Counted from the first letter of the stretch, positions 37,210 to 46,176 are shown. The stretch: DNA of 64,000 nt from Streptomyces sp. ISL-1 (GCF_018614585.1 NZ_JAGGOI010000029.1:62001-126000); one strand, 5' to 3'. The notes: generated from the sequence alone by a model not told the origin. Numbers and translations: made by a program.

Positions 37210-38508
37210 ATGACGCAGGACCTGACGATCACCGAGGTGCGGCTCACCCCGATCCTCGTCGCCGACCCGCCGCTGCTCAACACCCAGGGCGTGCACCAGC
37301 CGTACACCCCCCGCCTTGTCGTCGAGGTGGTCACGGCGGGCGGTGTCACCGGCGTCGGCGAGACCTACGGCGACACCAAGTACCTCGATCTGGCCGCCCC
37401 GTTGGCGGACGCGCTGCCGGGCCGCCGGGTCAGTGATGTGAACGGGCTGCACCGGCTTGCGGCCCTGGTGTGCGGCGACTCGCCCGAGGCCAGCGGCGCG
37501 GACGCCGTCGACGCCGGGGGACTGCGTGGCGTGCAGACGGCGGACAAGCTGCGGCTCTCCGTCGTCTCCGGCTTCGAGGTCGCCTGCCTCGACGCGCTCG
37601 GCAAGGCACTCGGGCTCCCCGTGCACGCGCTGCTCGGCGGCAAGGTGCGCGACGCCGTCGATTACAGCGCCTATCTCTTCTATCGCTGGGCCGCACACCC
37701 GGGCGGGGCGGGGGAGCCCGACGACTGGGGCGCGGCACTCGACCCGGCGGGCGTTGTCGCCCAGGCCAGGCGCTTCGCCCGCGACTACGGCTTCGCCTCC
37801 TTCAAGCTCAAGGGCGGCGTCTTCGAGCCGGATGAGGAGATCGCGGCGGTCCGCGCCCTGGCGGAGGCGTTCCCGGGGCAGCCGCTGCGGCTTGACCCCA
37901 ACGGCGCGTGGTCCGTGGAGACTTCGCTGCGGGTCGCGCGGGAGCTGGCCGACATACTGGAGTATCTGGAGGACCCGGCGTCCACGACGGCCCGAATGGC
38001 ACAGGTCGCGGCGGGGACGGAGATGGCGCTGGCCGCGAACATGTGCGTGACGACCTTCGCCGAGATACCGGAGGCCTTCGCCGCGGGTGCCGTGCAGGTT
38101 GTCCTGAGCGATCACCACTACTGGGGCGGGCTGCGCAACACCCGTGAACTGGCCGCGATCTGCCGGACCTTCGGCGTCGGCCTGTCCATGCACTCCAACA
38201 CCCATCTGGGCATCAGCCTCGCCGCGATGACCCATGTCGCCGCGGTCGTCCCCAACCTCGACTACGCCTGCGACAGCCACTACCCCTGGCAGAGCGAGGA
38301 CGTCATCACCGAGCGCCTCGAATTCAAGGACGGTCGACTGGCCGTCTCCGATCTTCCGGGCCTCGGCGTCGAACTCGACCGTGTGCGGCTGGCCCGCCTC
38401 CACCGGCGCTGGCTCGAAGACGACGGCGCGATGCGCGACCGCGACGACGCGGCGGCGATGCGGGCCGCCGAGCCCGGCTGGACCGCGCCGCCGGTCCCCC
38501 GCTGGTGA
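37210..38508 (+). CDS. Glucarate dehydratase-like enolase-superfamily enzyme
   Basis: This 432-aa enzyme fits the glucarate dehydratase branch of the enolase superfamily, which dehydrates D-glucarate to 5-keto-4-deoxyglucarate. Visible features are the KLKGGVF catalytic Lys pair region (~198-204), metal ligands in RLDPNGAW (Asp) and LEYLEDPA (Glu), VVLSDHHYWGG (Asp) and SMHSNTHLG with the general-base His. A TAGGAGC site precedes ATG 37210; the 5' leader is ~170 nt. The best promoter-operator in the window lies upstream, so it is probably substrate-induced. No transporter or aldolase is adjacent. Confidence 0.88.
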   Translation: MTQDLTITEVRLTPILVADPPLLNTQGVHQPYTPRLVVEVVTAGGVTGVGETYGDTKYLDLAAPLADALPGRRVSDVNGLHRLAALVCGDSPEASGADAVDAGGLRGVQTADKLRLSVVSGFEVACLDALGKALGLPVHALLGGKVRDAVDYSAYLFYRWAAHPGGAGEPDDWGAALDPAGVVAQARRFARDYGFASFKLKGGVFEPDEEIAAVRALAEAFPGQPLRLDPNGAWSVETSLRVARELADILEYLEDPASTTARMAQVAAGTEMALAANMCVTTFAEIPEAFAAGAVQVVLSDHHYWGGLRNTRELAAICRTFGVGLSMHSNTHLGISLAAMTHVAAVVPNLDYACDSHYPWQSEDVITERLEFKDGRLAVSDLPGLGVELDRVRLARLHRRWLEDDGAMRDRDDAAAMRAAEPGWTAPPVPRW

Positions 38509-38510
38509 CG

Positions 38511-38670
38511 GCCGGGGCTCCGCCCCGGACCCTCCCCCTCCGCCCCGGACCCTCCCCCTGCGCCCCGGTGGACGTGAGGGAGATCGAGGACCCGCCCGAA
38601 GGTCGTCCGGGGTCCGGGGCTTGCCCCGGTTCGGGATGGGGGTACCTCCCACGGCCGCCAGGCCGTAGGG
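38511..38670. repeat. Palindromic repeat spacer
   Basis: GGGGCTCCGCCCCGGACCCTCCCCC, a direct repeat of CCGGACCCTCCCCCT-type units, a GGGGCTTGCCCCGG palindrome and the inverted CCACGGCCGCCAGGCCGTAGGGGGAGGG module. No gene. Confidence 0.75.
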
Positions 38671-38796
38671 GGAGGGCCGGGTGGGGAGACTTCCCCGGCT
38701 CCGCACCCCGCCGCACCCGCCGCCTCCGCCGCACCCGCGCTCCCCTGTCCATCAGGCAGACTGGCCTGATCTGCACCACGTACCGGGAGCGGCACG

Positions 38797-39906
38797 GTGA
38801 CCACTCGACACGCACAGCAACTGGATCACACCGCCGCGTGCCTCGACCCGCTCGCGGCGCTGCGCACCCCCGCCGATCCCAGGTGTGACGTCTACCTCAC
38901 CGGCAGCGTCTTCCTCGACATCATCTTCACCGGCCTCGACTCCGCCCCCATCCGCGGCACCGAGTCCTGGGCCCGTGGCATGGGGTCCAGCCCCGGCGGC
39001 GTCGCCAACATGGCCACCGCGCTCGCCCGGCTCGGGCTGCGGACCTCGCTCGCCGCCGCTTTCGGGGACGACCACTACGGCGAGTACTGCTGGGACGCCC
39101 TCGAACAGGGCGAAGGCATCGACCTCTCCCTCTCCCGCACGATCCCCGGCTGGCACTCGCCCGTCACCGTCTCCATGGCGTACGAGGGCGAGCGCACCAT
39201 GGTCTCCCACGGCCACGAGGCCCCGCCGAGTGAGTCCGAGCCCGACTGCCCGCCGCCCGCCCGCGCCGCCATCGCCTCGCTGACCCCCGGGCGCGCCGAC
39301 TGGATCGCCCAGGCCGCGCACAAGGGCACCCGCGTCTTCGCCGATGTCGGATGGGACGAGACGGGCCGCTGGGATCCGGCCGACCTCGCCGATCTGGAGC
39401 ACTGCGAGGCCTTCCTGCCCAACGCCGAGGAGGCGATGCGCTACACCCGCACCGACTGCCCGCTCGCCGCCGCCCACGCCCTTGCCGAGCGGGTGCGCCT
39501 TGCCGTCGTCACTCTCGGCGCGGAGGGCGCGTACGCAGTGGACGGCGCGACCGGCGAGAGCGCCCAGGTCCCGGCCATCGCGGTGGAGGCCCTCGACCCC
39601 ACCGGCGCGGGGGACGTCTTCGTGGCCGGGTTCGTCACCGGCACCCTCGCCGAGTGGCCGCTCGCCGACCGCCTCGCCTTCGCCGGGCTGACCGCCGCCC
39701 TGTCGGTGCAGGAGTTCGGCGGATCGCTCTCCGCGCCCGGCTGGTCGGAGGTCGCGGCCTGGTGGCAGTACGTCCAGGGCTGCGAGGACCAGGACCCCGC
39801 GGCCCTGCGCCGGTACGCCTTCCTGGAGTCGCTGCTACCCGCCCCGACCAGGCCCTGGCCGTTGCGCAGGGCCGTGCCGACCATCGGCTTCGGCCGTTCG
39901 GCCTGA
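38797..39906 (+). CDS. PfkB-family carbohydrate kinase
   Basis: This 369-aa ribokinase-like sugar kinase shows the N-terminal glycine motif GSSPGGVANMATALARLG (~63-80) and the C-terminal DPTGAGDVFVAGF (~267-279) with the catalytic Asp and anion hole. The substrate is not deducible; candidates include 2-keto-3-deoxy sugars, attractive beside the glucarate dehydratase, or adenosine. GTG 38797 is preceded by GGGAGCGG. It is separated from the dehydratase by repeats, so co-transcription is uncertain. Confidence 0.88.
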   Translation: MTTRHAQQLDHTAACLDPLAALRTPADPRCDVYLTGSVFLDIIFTGLDSAPIRGTESWARGMGSSPGGVANMATALARLGLRTSLAAAFGDDHYGEYCWDALEQGEGIDLSLSRTIPGWHSPVTVSMAYEGERTMVSHGHEAPPSESEPDCPPPARAAIASLTPGRADWIAQAAHKGTRVFADVGWDETGRWDPADLADLEHCEAFLPNAEEAMRYTRTDCPLAAAHALAERVRLAVVTLGAEGAYAVDGATGESAQVPAIAVEALDPTGAGDVFVAGFVTGTLAEWPLADRLAFAGLTAALSVQEFGGSLSAPGWSEVAAWWQYVQGCEDQDPAALRRYAFLESLLPAPTRPWPLRRAVPTIGFGRSA

Positions 39907-40045
39907 GCCTCGGCGCGGTCCGGGCCGCACCCCGCCGTAAAAGCCCTCGGTCTTGTCAGTGTCAGGTCGTAGGCTTGTGTCCCAGAGGTTGTCGAGCAGC
40001 GAGAACCCTGCAACGGGAGGTATGTGCAGGCCACAGAGCCGGCCC

Positions 40046-41104
40046 ATGACTCAGACACCCAACGCCCAGACCCGCCCCCTACGCCCTGAGGGCGTGGGGG
40101 AGCCCCCGCCGCACGGTCAGGCACGAGCCCACTTCACCGTCCCCGCCAAGCATCCGATGGTGACGGTCCTGGGATCTGGTGACGCCCTGCTGCGCGTGAT
40201 CGAGAAGGCCTTCCCGGCGGCCGACATCCATGTCCGGGGCAATCAGGTCAGCGCGATCGGCGACGCGGTGGAAGTCGCTCTGATCCAGCGCCTGTTCGAC
40301 GAGATGATGCTGGTGCTCCGCACCGGGCAGCCGATGACGGAGGACGCAGTGGAACGCTCGATCGCCATGCTCAGATCCAGCGAGAGCGGCAATGGCGCGG
40401 TCGAGACGCCGGCCGAGGTGCTCACCCAGAACATCCTCTCCAGCCGCGGCCGGACCATCCGCCCCAAGACCCTCAACCAGAAGCGGTACGTCGACGCGAT
40501 CGACAAGCACACGATCGTGTTCGGCATCGGCCCCGCCGGTACCGGCAAGACGTACCTCGCCATGGCCAAAGCGGTCCAGGCCCTGCAGTCCAAGCAGGTC
40601 AACCGCATCATCCTGACCCGTCCCGCGGTGGAGGCGGGCGAGCGGCTCGGCTTCCTGCCCGGCACGCTGTACGAGAAGATCGACCCGTATCTGCGCCCGC
40701 TGTACGACGCGCTGCACGACATGCTCGACCCCGACTCGATCCCGCGGCTGATGGCGGCGGGCACGATCGAGGTGGCGCCGCTGGCGTACATGCGCGGCAG
40801 GACGCTCAACGACGCGTTCATCATCCTCGACGAGGCGCAGAACACCAGCGCCGAGCAGATGAAGATGTTCCTGACGCGGCTCGGCTTCGACTCGAAGATC
40901 GTCGTCACCGGTGACGTGACCCAGGTCGACCTGCCGGGCGGCACGAAGAGCGGACTGCGCCAGGTCCAGGGGATCCTGGAGGGCGTCGACGACGTCCACT
41001 TCTCCCGGCTCACAAGTCAGGATGTCGTCCGGCACAAGCTCGTCGGCCGTATCGTCGACGCGTACGAAAAGTACGACGGTCAAAACGGTCAACACGGGAA
41101 GTAG
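40046..41104 (+). CDS. phoH: PhoH family ATPase
   Basis: This 352-aa PhoH-like protein carries Walker A GPAGTGKTYLAMA (~170-182), Walker B DAFIILDEAQNTS (~255) and the VTGDVTQVDLPGG motif. PhoH ATPases are RNA-associated P-loop proteins genetically linked to ybeY, the next gene. ATG 40046 gives the usual MTQTP start. Residues ~10-21 (TRPLRPEGVGEPPPHG) are encoded by a 33-bp copy of the genome's intergenic palindrome (40075-40107), an in-frame insertion in the poorly conserved N-terminus. Confidence 0.93.
   Translation: MTQTPNAQTRPLRPEGVGEPPPHGQARAHFTVPAKHPMVTVLGSGDALLRVIEKAFPAADIHVRGNQVSAIGDAVEVALIQRLFDEMMLVLRTGQPMTEDAVERSIAMLRSSESGNGAVETPAEVLTQNILSSRGRTIRPKTLNQKRYVDAIDKHTIVFGIGPAGTGKTYLAMAKAVQALQSKQVNRIILTRPAVEAGERLGFLPGTLYEKIDPYLRPLYDALHDMLDPDSIPRLMAAGTIEVAPLAYMRGRTLNDAFIILDEAQNTSAEQMKMFLTRLGFDSKIVVTGDVTQVDLPGGTKSGLRQVQGILEGVDDVHFSRLTSQDVVRHKLVGRIVDAYEKYDGQNGQHGK
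40075..40107 (+). repeat. Intergenic-type palindrome embedded in the phoH coding sequence
   Basis: CCCCCTACGCCCTGAGGGCG followed by TGGGGGAGCCCCC matches the CCCCCTACGCCCTGGCGGGCG modules at 36613, 36773 and 50405. The 33 bp preserve the reading frame. Confidence 0.75.
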
Positions 41105-41116
41105 TCAGAGCGCGCC

Positions 41117-41614
41117 ATGTCGATCGACGTCAACAACGAGTCCGGAACCGAGGTCGACGAGCAGGCGATCCTCGATGTCGCCCGCTATGCGCTCGCGCGG
41201 ATGCGCATCCACCCGCTCTCCGAACTCTCGGTGATCGTCGTGGACGCCGAGGCCATGGAACAACTGCACATCCAGTGGATGGACCTCCCCGGTCCGACCG
41301 ATGTCATGTCCTTCCCGATGGACGAGCTGCGTCCGCCGGTCAAGGACGACGAGGAGCCCCCGCAGGGGCTCCTCGGCGACATCGTGCTCTGCCCCGAAGT
41401 CGCCCAGAAGCAGGGCGAAGAGGCGCCGACGCAGCACTCCATGGACGAGGAACTCCAGCTCCTGGCCGTCCACGGGCTGCTGCATCTGCTCGGTTACGAC
41501 CACGAGGAGCCCAACGAGAAGGCCGAGATGTTCGGTCTCCAGGCGGCGATCATCGACGGCTGGCGGGCGGAGAAGGGCCTCACCGGTCCGTCCCCGGCGC
41601 CGACCGTCTCATGA
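41117..41614 (+). CDS. ybeY: Endoribonuclease YbeY (rRNA maturation factor)
   Basis: This 165-aa zinc metalloprotein has the UPF0054 motif HGLLHLLGYDHEEP (HxxxHxxxxxH) and the upstream GPTDVMSFPMDE block. YbeY takes part in 16S rRNA 3' processing and 70S quality control. It lies 12 bp after phoH, and its TGA overlaps the ATG of the CBS protein (ATGA). The order phoH-ybeY-CBS protein-era is a conserved actinobacterial set. Confidence 0.96.
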   Translation: MSIDVNNESGTEVDEQAILDVARYALARMRIHPLSELSVIVVDAEAMEQLHIQWMDLPGPTDVMSFPMDELRPPVKDDEEPPQGLLGDIVLCPEVAQKQGEEAPTQHSMDEELQLLAVHGLLHLLGYDHEEPNEKAEMFGLQAAIIDGWRAEKGLTGPSPAPTVS

Positions 41615-42894
41615 CCGGCCAACTGGTCCTCGGCGCGATCCTGCTGGTCGTAGTGGCCTGGCTGGCGGCCTGCGCGGAGGCGGGCATCGCCCGCGTCTCC
41701 AGCTTCCGCGCCGCCGAGGCCGTACGCTCCGGGCGGCGCGGCTCCGAGAAGCTCGCGCAGGTCGCCGCCGACCCGACCCGCTATCTCAATGTCGCCCTGC
41801 TGGTGCGGGTCGCGTGCGAGATGGCGGCCGGGGTGCTGGTCACCTACGCCTGCCTGGAGGAGTTCGGCGAGACCTGGCAGGCGCTGCTCGTCGCGATCGG
41901 CGTGATGGTGCTCGTCTCGTATGTCGCGGTGGGCGTCTCACCGCGCACCATCGGCCGCCAGCACCCGCTGAACACGGCCACGGCCGCGGCGTACGTCCTG
42001 CTCCCGCTCGCCAGGGTCATGGGTCCCGTCCCGCAGTTGCTGATCCTCATCGGCAACGCGCTCACGCCCGGAAAGGGCTTCCGCAAGGGCCCGTTCGCGA
42101 GCGAGGCCGAGCTGCGGGCGATGGTGGACCTGGCCGAGCAGGAGTCGCTGATCGAGGACGACGAGCGCCGCATGGTGCACTCCGTCTTCGAGCTCGGCGA
42201 CACGCTCGTACGCGAAGTGATGGTCCCGCGCACCGACCTGGTCAGCATCGAGCGTTACAAGACCATCCGCCAGGCGCTCACCCTCGCGCTGCGCTCCGGC
42301 TTCTCGCGCATCCCCGTCACCGGGGAGAACGAGGACGACATCGTCGGTGTCGTCTACCTCAAGGACCTGGTGCGCAAGACGCACATCAACCGCGATTCGG
42401 AATCCGATCTGGTCTCCACGGCGATGCGGCCCGCGATGTTCGTGCCCGACACCAAGAACGCGGGCGATCTCCTGCGCGAGATGCAGCAGGAGCGCAACCA
42501 CGTCGCCGTCGTCATCGACGAGTACGGCGGCACGGCCGGGATCGTCACCATCGAGGACATCCTGGAGGAGATCGTCGGCGAGATCACGGACGAGTACGAC
42601 CGTGAACTGCCGCCGGTCGAGGACCTCGGGGACGGGCGCTTCCGGGTCACCGCCCGGCTCGACATCGGCGACCTCGGCGAGCTGTACGCACTCGACGAAC
42701 TCGACGACGAGGACGTGGAGACGGTAGGCGGCCTGCTGGCGAAGGCGCTCGGCCGGGTGCCGATCGCGGGGGCGTCCGCGCTGGTGGACCTGCCGGACGG
42801 CCGTACGCTGCGGCTGACTGCGGAGTCGCCGGCCGGCCGCCGGAACAAGATCGTCACGGTGCTGTCGGAGCCGGAGGAGAGGAAGCCCCTATGA
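41611..42894 (+). CDS. Hemolysin-family CBS/CorC membrane protein
   Basis: This 427-aa protein has an N-terminal DUF21 domain with 3-4 membrane helices (LVLGAILLVVVAWLAAC, LLVAIGVMVLVSYVAVG, ~1-130), a CBS pair (VREVMVPRTDLVSI..., ~195-320) and a C-terminal CorC/HlyC transporter-associated domain. CNNM/CorC relatives are implicated in Mg2+ or Co2+ efflux; the hemolysin label is historical. The start overlaps ybeY and the stop overlaps the YjbR gene, so all four genes from phoH are coupled. Confidence 0.92.
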   Translation: MTGQLVLGAILLVVVAWLAACAEAGIARVSSFRAAEAVRSGRRGSEKLAQVAADPTRYLNVALLVRVACEMAAGVLVTYACLEEFGETWQALLVAIGVMVLVSYVAVGVSPRTIGRQHPLNTATAAAYVLLPLARVMGPVPQLLILIGNALTPGKGFRKGPFASEAELRAMVDLAEQESLIEDDERRMVHSVFELGDTLVREVMVPRTDLVSIERYKTIRQALTLALRSGFSRIPVTGENEDDIVGVVYLKDLVRKTHINRDSESDLVSTAMRPAMFVPDTKNAGDLLREMQQERNHVAVVIDEYGGTAGIVTIEDILEEIVGEITDEYDRELPPVEDLGDGRFRVTARLDIGDLGELYALDELDDEDVETVGGLLAKALGRVPIAGASALVDLPDGRTLRLTAESPAGRRNKIVTVLSEPEERKPL

Positions 42895-43247
42895 CGCCGC
42901 AGGAACTCAGGGCGTTCTGCCTGGAATTCAACGCGGCGGTGGAGGAGTTCCCCTTCGGGCCCGAGACGTCGGTCTTCAAGGTTCTGGGCAAACTCTTCGC
43001 CCTCAGCGCGCTGGACGCGCAGCCGCTCAGAGTGAACCTGAAGTGCGAGCCGGAGATCGCGGTCCAACTGCGCGCGGACCACCCGGCGATCGTCCCCGGC
43101 TATCACATGAACAAACGCCACTGGAACACCGTGACGGTCGGCGAGCTCCCGGACCGGATGGTCCACGAACTCGTCGAGGACTCCTACGACTTGGTGGTCG
43201 CGGGCCTGCCGAAGGCACAGCGGCTCCGGTTGGACCGGCCGGCGTAG
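42891..43247 (+). CDS. MmcQ/YjbR family DNA-binding-like protein
   Basis: This 118-aa small alpha/beta protein of the MmcQ/YjbR (DUF419) family has FPFGPETSVFKVLGKLFAL in the first third and YHMNKRHWNTVTVG in the middle, both hallmarks. The fold resembles a double-wing DNA-binding motif; the role is unknown. The ATG overlaps the upstream TGA. Confidence 0.9.
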   Translation: MTPQELRAFCLEFNAAVEEFPFGPETSVFKVLGKLFALSALDAQPLRVNLKCEPEIAVQLRADHPAIVPGYHMNKRHWNTVTVGELPDRMVHELVEDSYDLVVAGLPKAQRLRLDRPA

Positions 43248-43292
43248 CAACTGGCCCCCGGTATCCGGTGGCAGGCTGAGCTGCGCGTATGT

Positions 43293-43298
43293 ATATCC
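43293..43298 (+). promoter_or_regulatory. -10 box of the lipoprotein gene
   Basis: TATCCT in an AT-rich GTATGTATATCCTC context. The predicted ~80-nt leader contains a GGGGAGGGGGGAAGCTCCCC hairpin before a GGGGAG ribosome site. Confidence 0.4.
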
Positions 43299-43385
43299 TC
43301 TGCCCGTTACCGGGGAGGGGGGAAGCTCCCCATGAGCCATGTGATCCGGCATTCAGGATCCGAATTTCAGGGGAGTTACCACCTC

Positions 43386-44069
43386 ATGCGTACCCGTATG
43401 CGCCGCGGCGCTGCCGCCGCTGCCGTCTCCGCGCTGTGCTTCACCGCGGCGGCCTGCGGCGGATCCTCCGACGGCGACAAGGCCAGGGAGGCGCCGGCGC
43501 CCACCCCGCTGACAGCCGCGCAGATGAAGGCCGCGACGCTGGAGCTGGGGGACCTGCCGACCGGCTGGAAGGTCAGCAAGCCCGAGCCCACGAACGACAA
43601 CCCGAAGGCGGACAAGCCCGAGTGTCAGGCGATCGCCGGCACCTTCGCCGACAAGATCGCCGGTGCGACGGTCGGCGGGGACCAGGAGTTCGAGGCCGGT
43701 GACAAGTCGCTCGCCCAGCAGGTCTTCACCTACCCGAACAGCGACGGCCCCACCGACTTCGTGAAGGCGATCTCCACCGCGCTCGACACCTGCAAGGGCT
43801 TCTCCTTCGAGATGGAGGGCATGAAGGCCTCCGTCAAGACCGAGAAGATCACGGCGCCGAAGGCCGGCGAGGAGGCCCTTGCCTTCCGGGTGAAGATGGT
43901 GTTCCCGGAGATGGCCGAGGTGAAATTCGAGATAAACGTCATGGTGGCCCGCCAGGGCGCCGGCGCGACTCGGGTCGCGCACGTTCCGGCCGACGCCTCG
44001 GGCCACAAGGACTTCGACGCGCTGGCCAAGCTGGCGGGCGACAAGTTCACCAAGGCCGCGCAGAGCTGA
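43386..44069 (+). CDS. Secreted lipoprotein
   Basis: This 227-aa protein has a type II signal: MRTRMRRGAAAAAVSAL then FTAAAC lipobox (Cys ~24) followed by GGSSDG, a streptomycete-type linker. The mature domain is alpha/beta with two cysteines (KPECQA, LDTCKG) that may pair, and a threonine/alanine-rich N-terminal part. It resembles sensor-domain-like lipoproteins of actinobacteria but I cannot assign a family. GGGGAG is 10 nt before the ATG; an upstream in-frame ATG would bury the signal peptide. It is followed by a textbook terminator. Confidence 0.85.
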   Translation: MRTRMRRGAAAAAVSALCFTAAACGGSSDGDKAREAPAPTPLTAAQMKAATLELGDLPTGWKVSKPEPTNDNPKADKPECQAIAGTFADKIAGATVGGDQEFEAGDKSLAQQVFTYPNSDGPTDFVKAISTALDTCKGFSFEMEGMKASVKTEKITAPKAGEEALAFRVKMVFPEMAEVKFEINVMVARQGAGATRVAHVPADASGHKDFDALAKLAGDKFTKAAQS

Positions 44070-44087
44070 TCTCGGCGGCACGGCCGG

Positions 44088-44124
44088 CGGCGAGGGTCCC
44101 GGTGCTCCGGGCCCTCGCCGTTTT
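44088..44124 (+). terminator. Intrinsic terminator after the lipoprotein gene
   Basis: CGGCGAGGGTCCCGG pairs with CCGGGCCCTCGCCG around TGCT and ends in TTTT. Confidence 0.9.
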
Positions 44125-44154
44125 GGTCTGAACCCGTCGATCTATGCTCGGGGC

Positions 44155-44508
44155 ATGACGCAGAGCAACGACCTCGGCCCCGAGGACCGCAAGATCATCA
44201 CGCTGGCGCGCAGCGCCCGGGCCCGTAACGGTGTGCCGGAGGGTGCGGCGGTACGGGACGAGACCGGGCGTACGTACGTCGCCGGGACCGTGGCGCTCGA
44301 CTCGCTGAAGCTGAGCGCGCTGCAGACCGCAGTCGCCATGGCGGTGGCCAGCGGCGCGAAGTCGCTGGAGGCCGCGGCCGTCGTCTCCGAAGCCGCTTCC
44401 GCCTCCGGCGAGGACCGCGCCGCGGTACGTGACCTGGGCGGGCCCGCGACGCCGGTGCTGCTCGCCGGGCCGGACGGGGAGCTCAAGGCGTCGGTCACCG
44501 CGGGCTGA
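44155..44508 (+). CDS. Cytidine deaminase-like protein lacking the zinc site
   Basis: This 117-aa protein aligns by eye with small cytidine deaminases (DRKIITLARSARARNGVPEG, then RTYVAGTVALDSLKLSALQTAVAMAV...). The position of the catalytic HAE is SALQT, and no PCxxC follows; the C-terminal half has no Cys at all. It should therefore not deaminate, and may be a regulatory or structural relic. Such proteins are conserved beside era in streptomycetes as far as I recall. TATGCT lies 6 nt before the ATG, a leaderless promoter. Confidence 0.75.
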   Translation: MTQSNDLGPEDRKIITLARSARARNGVPEGAAVRDETGRTYVAGTVALDSLKLSALQTAVAMAVASGAKSLEAAAVVSEAASASGEDRAAVRDLGGPATPVLLAGPDGELKASVTAG

Positions 44509-44759
44509 GGACGCCGCCGCCGGGGTCGCGCCGCGGGACCGTACCGGGCCGGCCGCCCCGCGGGAGCGCAAGCCCACCGCCCCCGCGCTCGGGGCCGAGA
44601 ACGTCCAACTCACCCACCAGCAGCCCCCGGTGCCGGGCACCGGCCAGAGCCGCCCGCCTGTCTCGTGGCGGCTCTTGCGGGGGCGGGCGCAGGGGCGTGG
44701 CTGCGGCGACGACGGGCGCGCGTACTCGCGGGCTCATGACATCAGGGAGAATGGGCGCC

Positions 44760-45701
44760 ATGAGCGCTCGTACTGATGAGAACAACGGTCCCCACCGGGC
44801 CGGCTTCGCCTGCTTCGTCGGCCGCCCCAACGCGGGCAAGTCCACCCTCACGAACGCTCTTGTCGGCCAGAAGGTGGCGATCACCTCCAACCGGCCGCAG
44901 ACGACCCGGCACTCGGTTCGCGGCATCGTGCACCGCCCCGACGCGCAGCTGATCCTGGTGGACACCCCCGGCCTGCACAAGCCGCGCACGCTCCTCGGCG
45001 AGCGCCTCAACGATGTCGTACGCACGACCTGGGCCGAGGTCGACGTGATCGGCTTCTGCCTGCCCGCGAACGAGAAGCTCGGCCCCGGCGACCGCTTCAT
45101 CGCCAAGGAGCTCGCGGGGATCAAGAAGACGCCGAAGGTCGCGATCGTCACCAAGACCGACCTGGTGGATTCCAAGACCCTCGCCGAGCAGCTGATCGCG
45201 ATCGACCGGCTCGGCACGGAGCTGGGCATGGAGTGGGCGGAGATCGTCCCTGTTTCGGCGGTCGCCGGCAAGCAGGTCGAGCTGGTGGCCGAGCTGCTCA
45301 TCCCGATGATGCCGGAGAGCCCCCCGCTCTACCCGGAGGGCGATCTCACCGACGAGCCCGAGCAGGTCATGGTCGCGGAGCTGATCCGCGAGGCCGCGCT
45401 GGAAGGCGTACGGGACGAGCTGCCGCACTCGATCGCGGTGGTGGTGGAGGAGATGATCCCGCGCGAGGACCGCCCGGCGGACAGGCCGCTGCTGGACATC
45501 CACGCGAACATCTACATCGAGCGCCCGAGCCAGAAGGGCATCGTCATCGGCCCCAAGGGCCAGCGCCTGAAGGACGTCGGCATGAAGTCGCGCAAGCACA
45601 TCGAGGCGCTGCTGGGCACGCCGGTCTTCCTCGACCTGCATGTGAAGGTCGCCAAGGACTGGCAGCGGGACCCGAAGCAGCTGCGCAAGCTGGGGTTCTG
45701 A
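44760..45701 (+). CDS. era: GTPase Era
   Basis: This 313-aa essential GTPase binds the 16S rRNA 3' end during 30S assembly. G1 is GRPNAGKSTLTNAL (~19-32), G3 DTPGLHKPR, G4 TKTDL; the C-terminal KH domain has GIVIGPKGQRLKDVGMKSR. I use ATG 44760, 9 nt after a GGGAGA site; ATG 44751 is too close to that site. The 250-bp spacer before it has no supported gene. Confidence 0.96.
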   Translation: MSARTDENNGPHRAGFACFVGRPNAGKSTLTNALVGQKVAITSNRPQTTRHSVRGIVHRPDAQLILVDTPGLHKPRTLLGERLNDVVRTTWAEVDVIGFCLPANEKLGPGDRFIAKELAGIKKTPKVAIVTKTDLVDSKTLAEQLIAIDRLGTELGMEWAEIVPVSAVAGKQVELVAELLIPMMPESPPLYPEGDLTDEPEQVMVAELIREAALEGVRDELPHSIAVVVEEMIPREDRPADRPLLDIHANIYIERPSQKGIVIGPKGQRLKDVGMKSRKHIEALLGTPVFLDLHVKVAKDWQRDPKQLRKLGF

Positions 45702-45884
45702 CCCACAACGGCGCTGACGGCGCTATCGGTGGTGCCGGCCGCACGGCCTCGCGCGGCTGGAGCGGGCGGGCTGGTTCACCGGCCCGCGCACCCCGGACGA
45801 GGCGCTGCGGGCGCTCGTCCGGGACTTCGCGATCGCTCAGGGGGACGGACGTCGAGGCCGCTTCCGCCTCGGTGCCCGTGCCCT
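45702..45884 (+). other. Spacer after era with a coding-like remnant
   Basis: The plus strand can be read as GLARLERAGWFTGPRTPDEA...LVRDFAIAQGD without a start or homologue I recognise. It may be the end of a deleted gene, or chance GC-frame bias. No terminator is obvious. Confidence 0.25.
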
Positions 45885-46151
45885 TCAGGAGCCTTCCTTG
45901 AGGACGCGCGAGATCAGCTGCCGCTGCGCATCGGACAGCCGGGGATCGGAGCAGTACACCGTCCGGCTGTCGACCGTGATCTGGTAGCTGAACCCGTCCG
46001 GCACGCCGACCGGTGGCGTGCCCCGGCCGCCGGCCACCGCCTGCTCGGCCAGGACCTGCCACTCGCTCGCATCGGTCCTCCCGGAGGTGTCCACCTCGGC
46101 GAACCGCTCGATGCCGGCGAATCCGCCCGTGCGCCTTACCTGGATACGCAT
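45885..46151 (-). CDS. Protealysin inhibitor emfourin
   Basis: This 88-aa protein begins MRIQVRRTGGFAGIERFAEV and has a QITVDSRTVYCSDPRLS segment, the pattern of emfourin, the small intracellular inhibitor of protealysin-like M4 metalloproteases. The gene lies 25 bp downstream of the M4 protease gene, the standard pairing. It would keep the protease inactive in the cytoplasm. Confidence 0.85.
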   Translation of the reverse strand: MRIQVRRTGGFAGIERFAEVDTSGRTDASEWQVLAEQAVAGGRGTPPVGVPDGFSYQITVDSRTVYCSDPRLSDAQRQLISRVLKEGS

Positions 46152-46176
46152 GGGTCCTGTCTAGTACGAGAACGGC

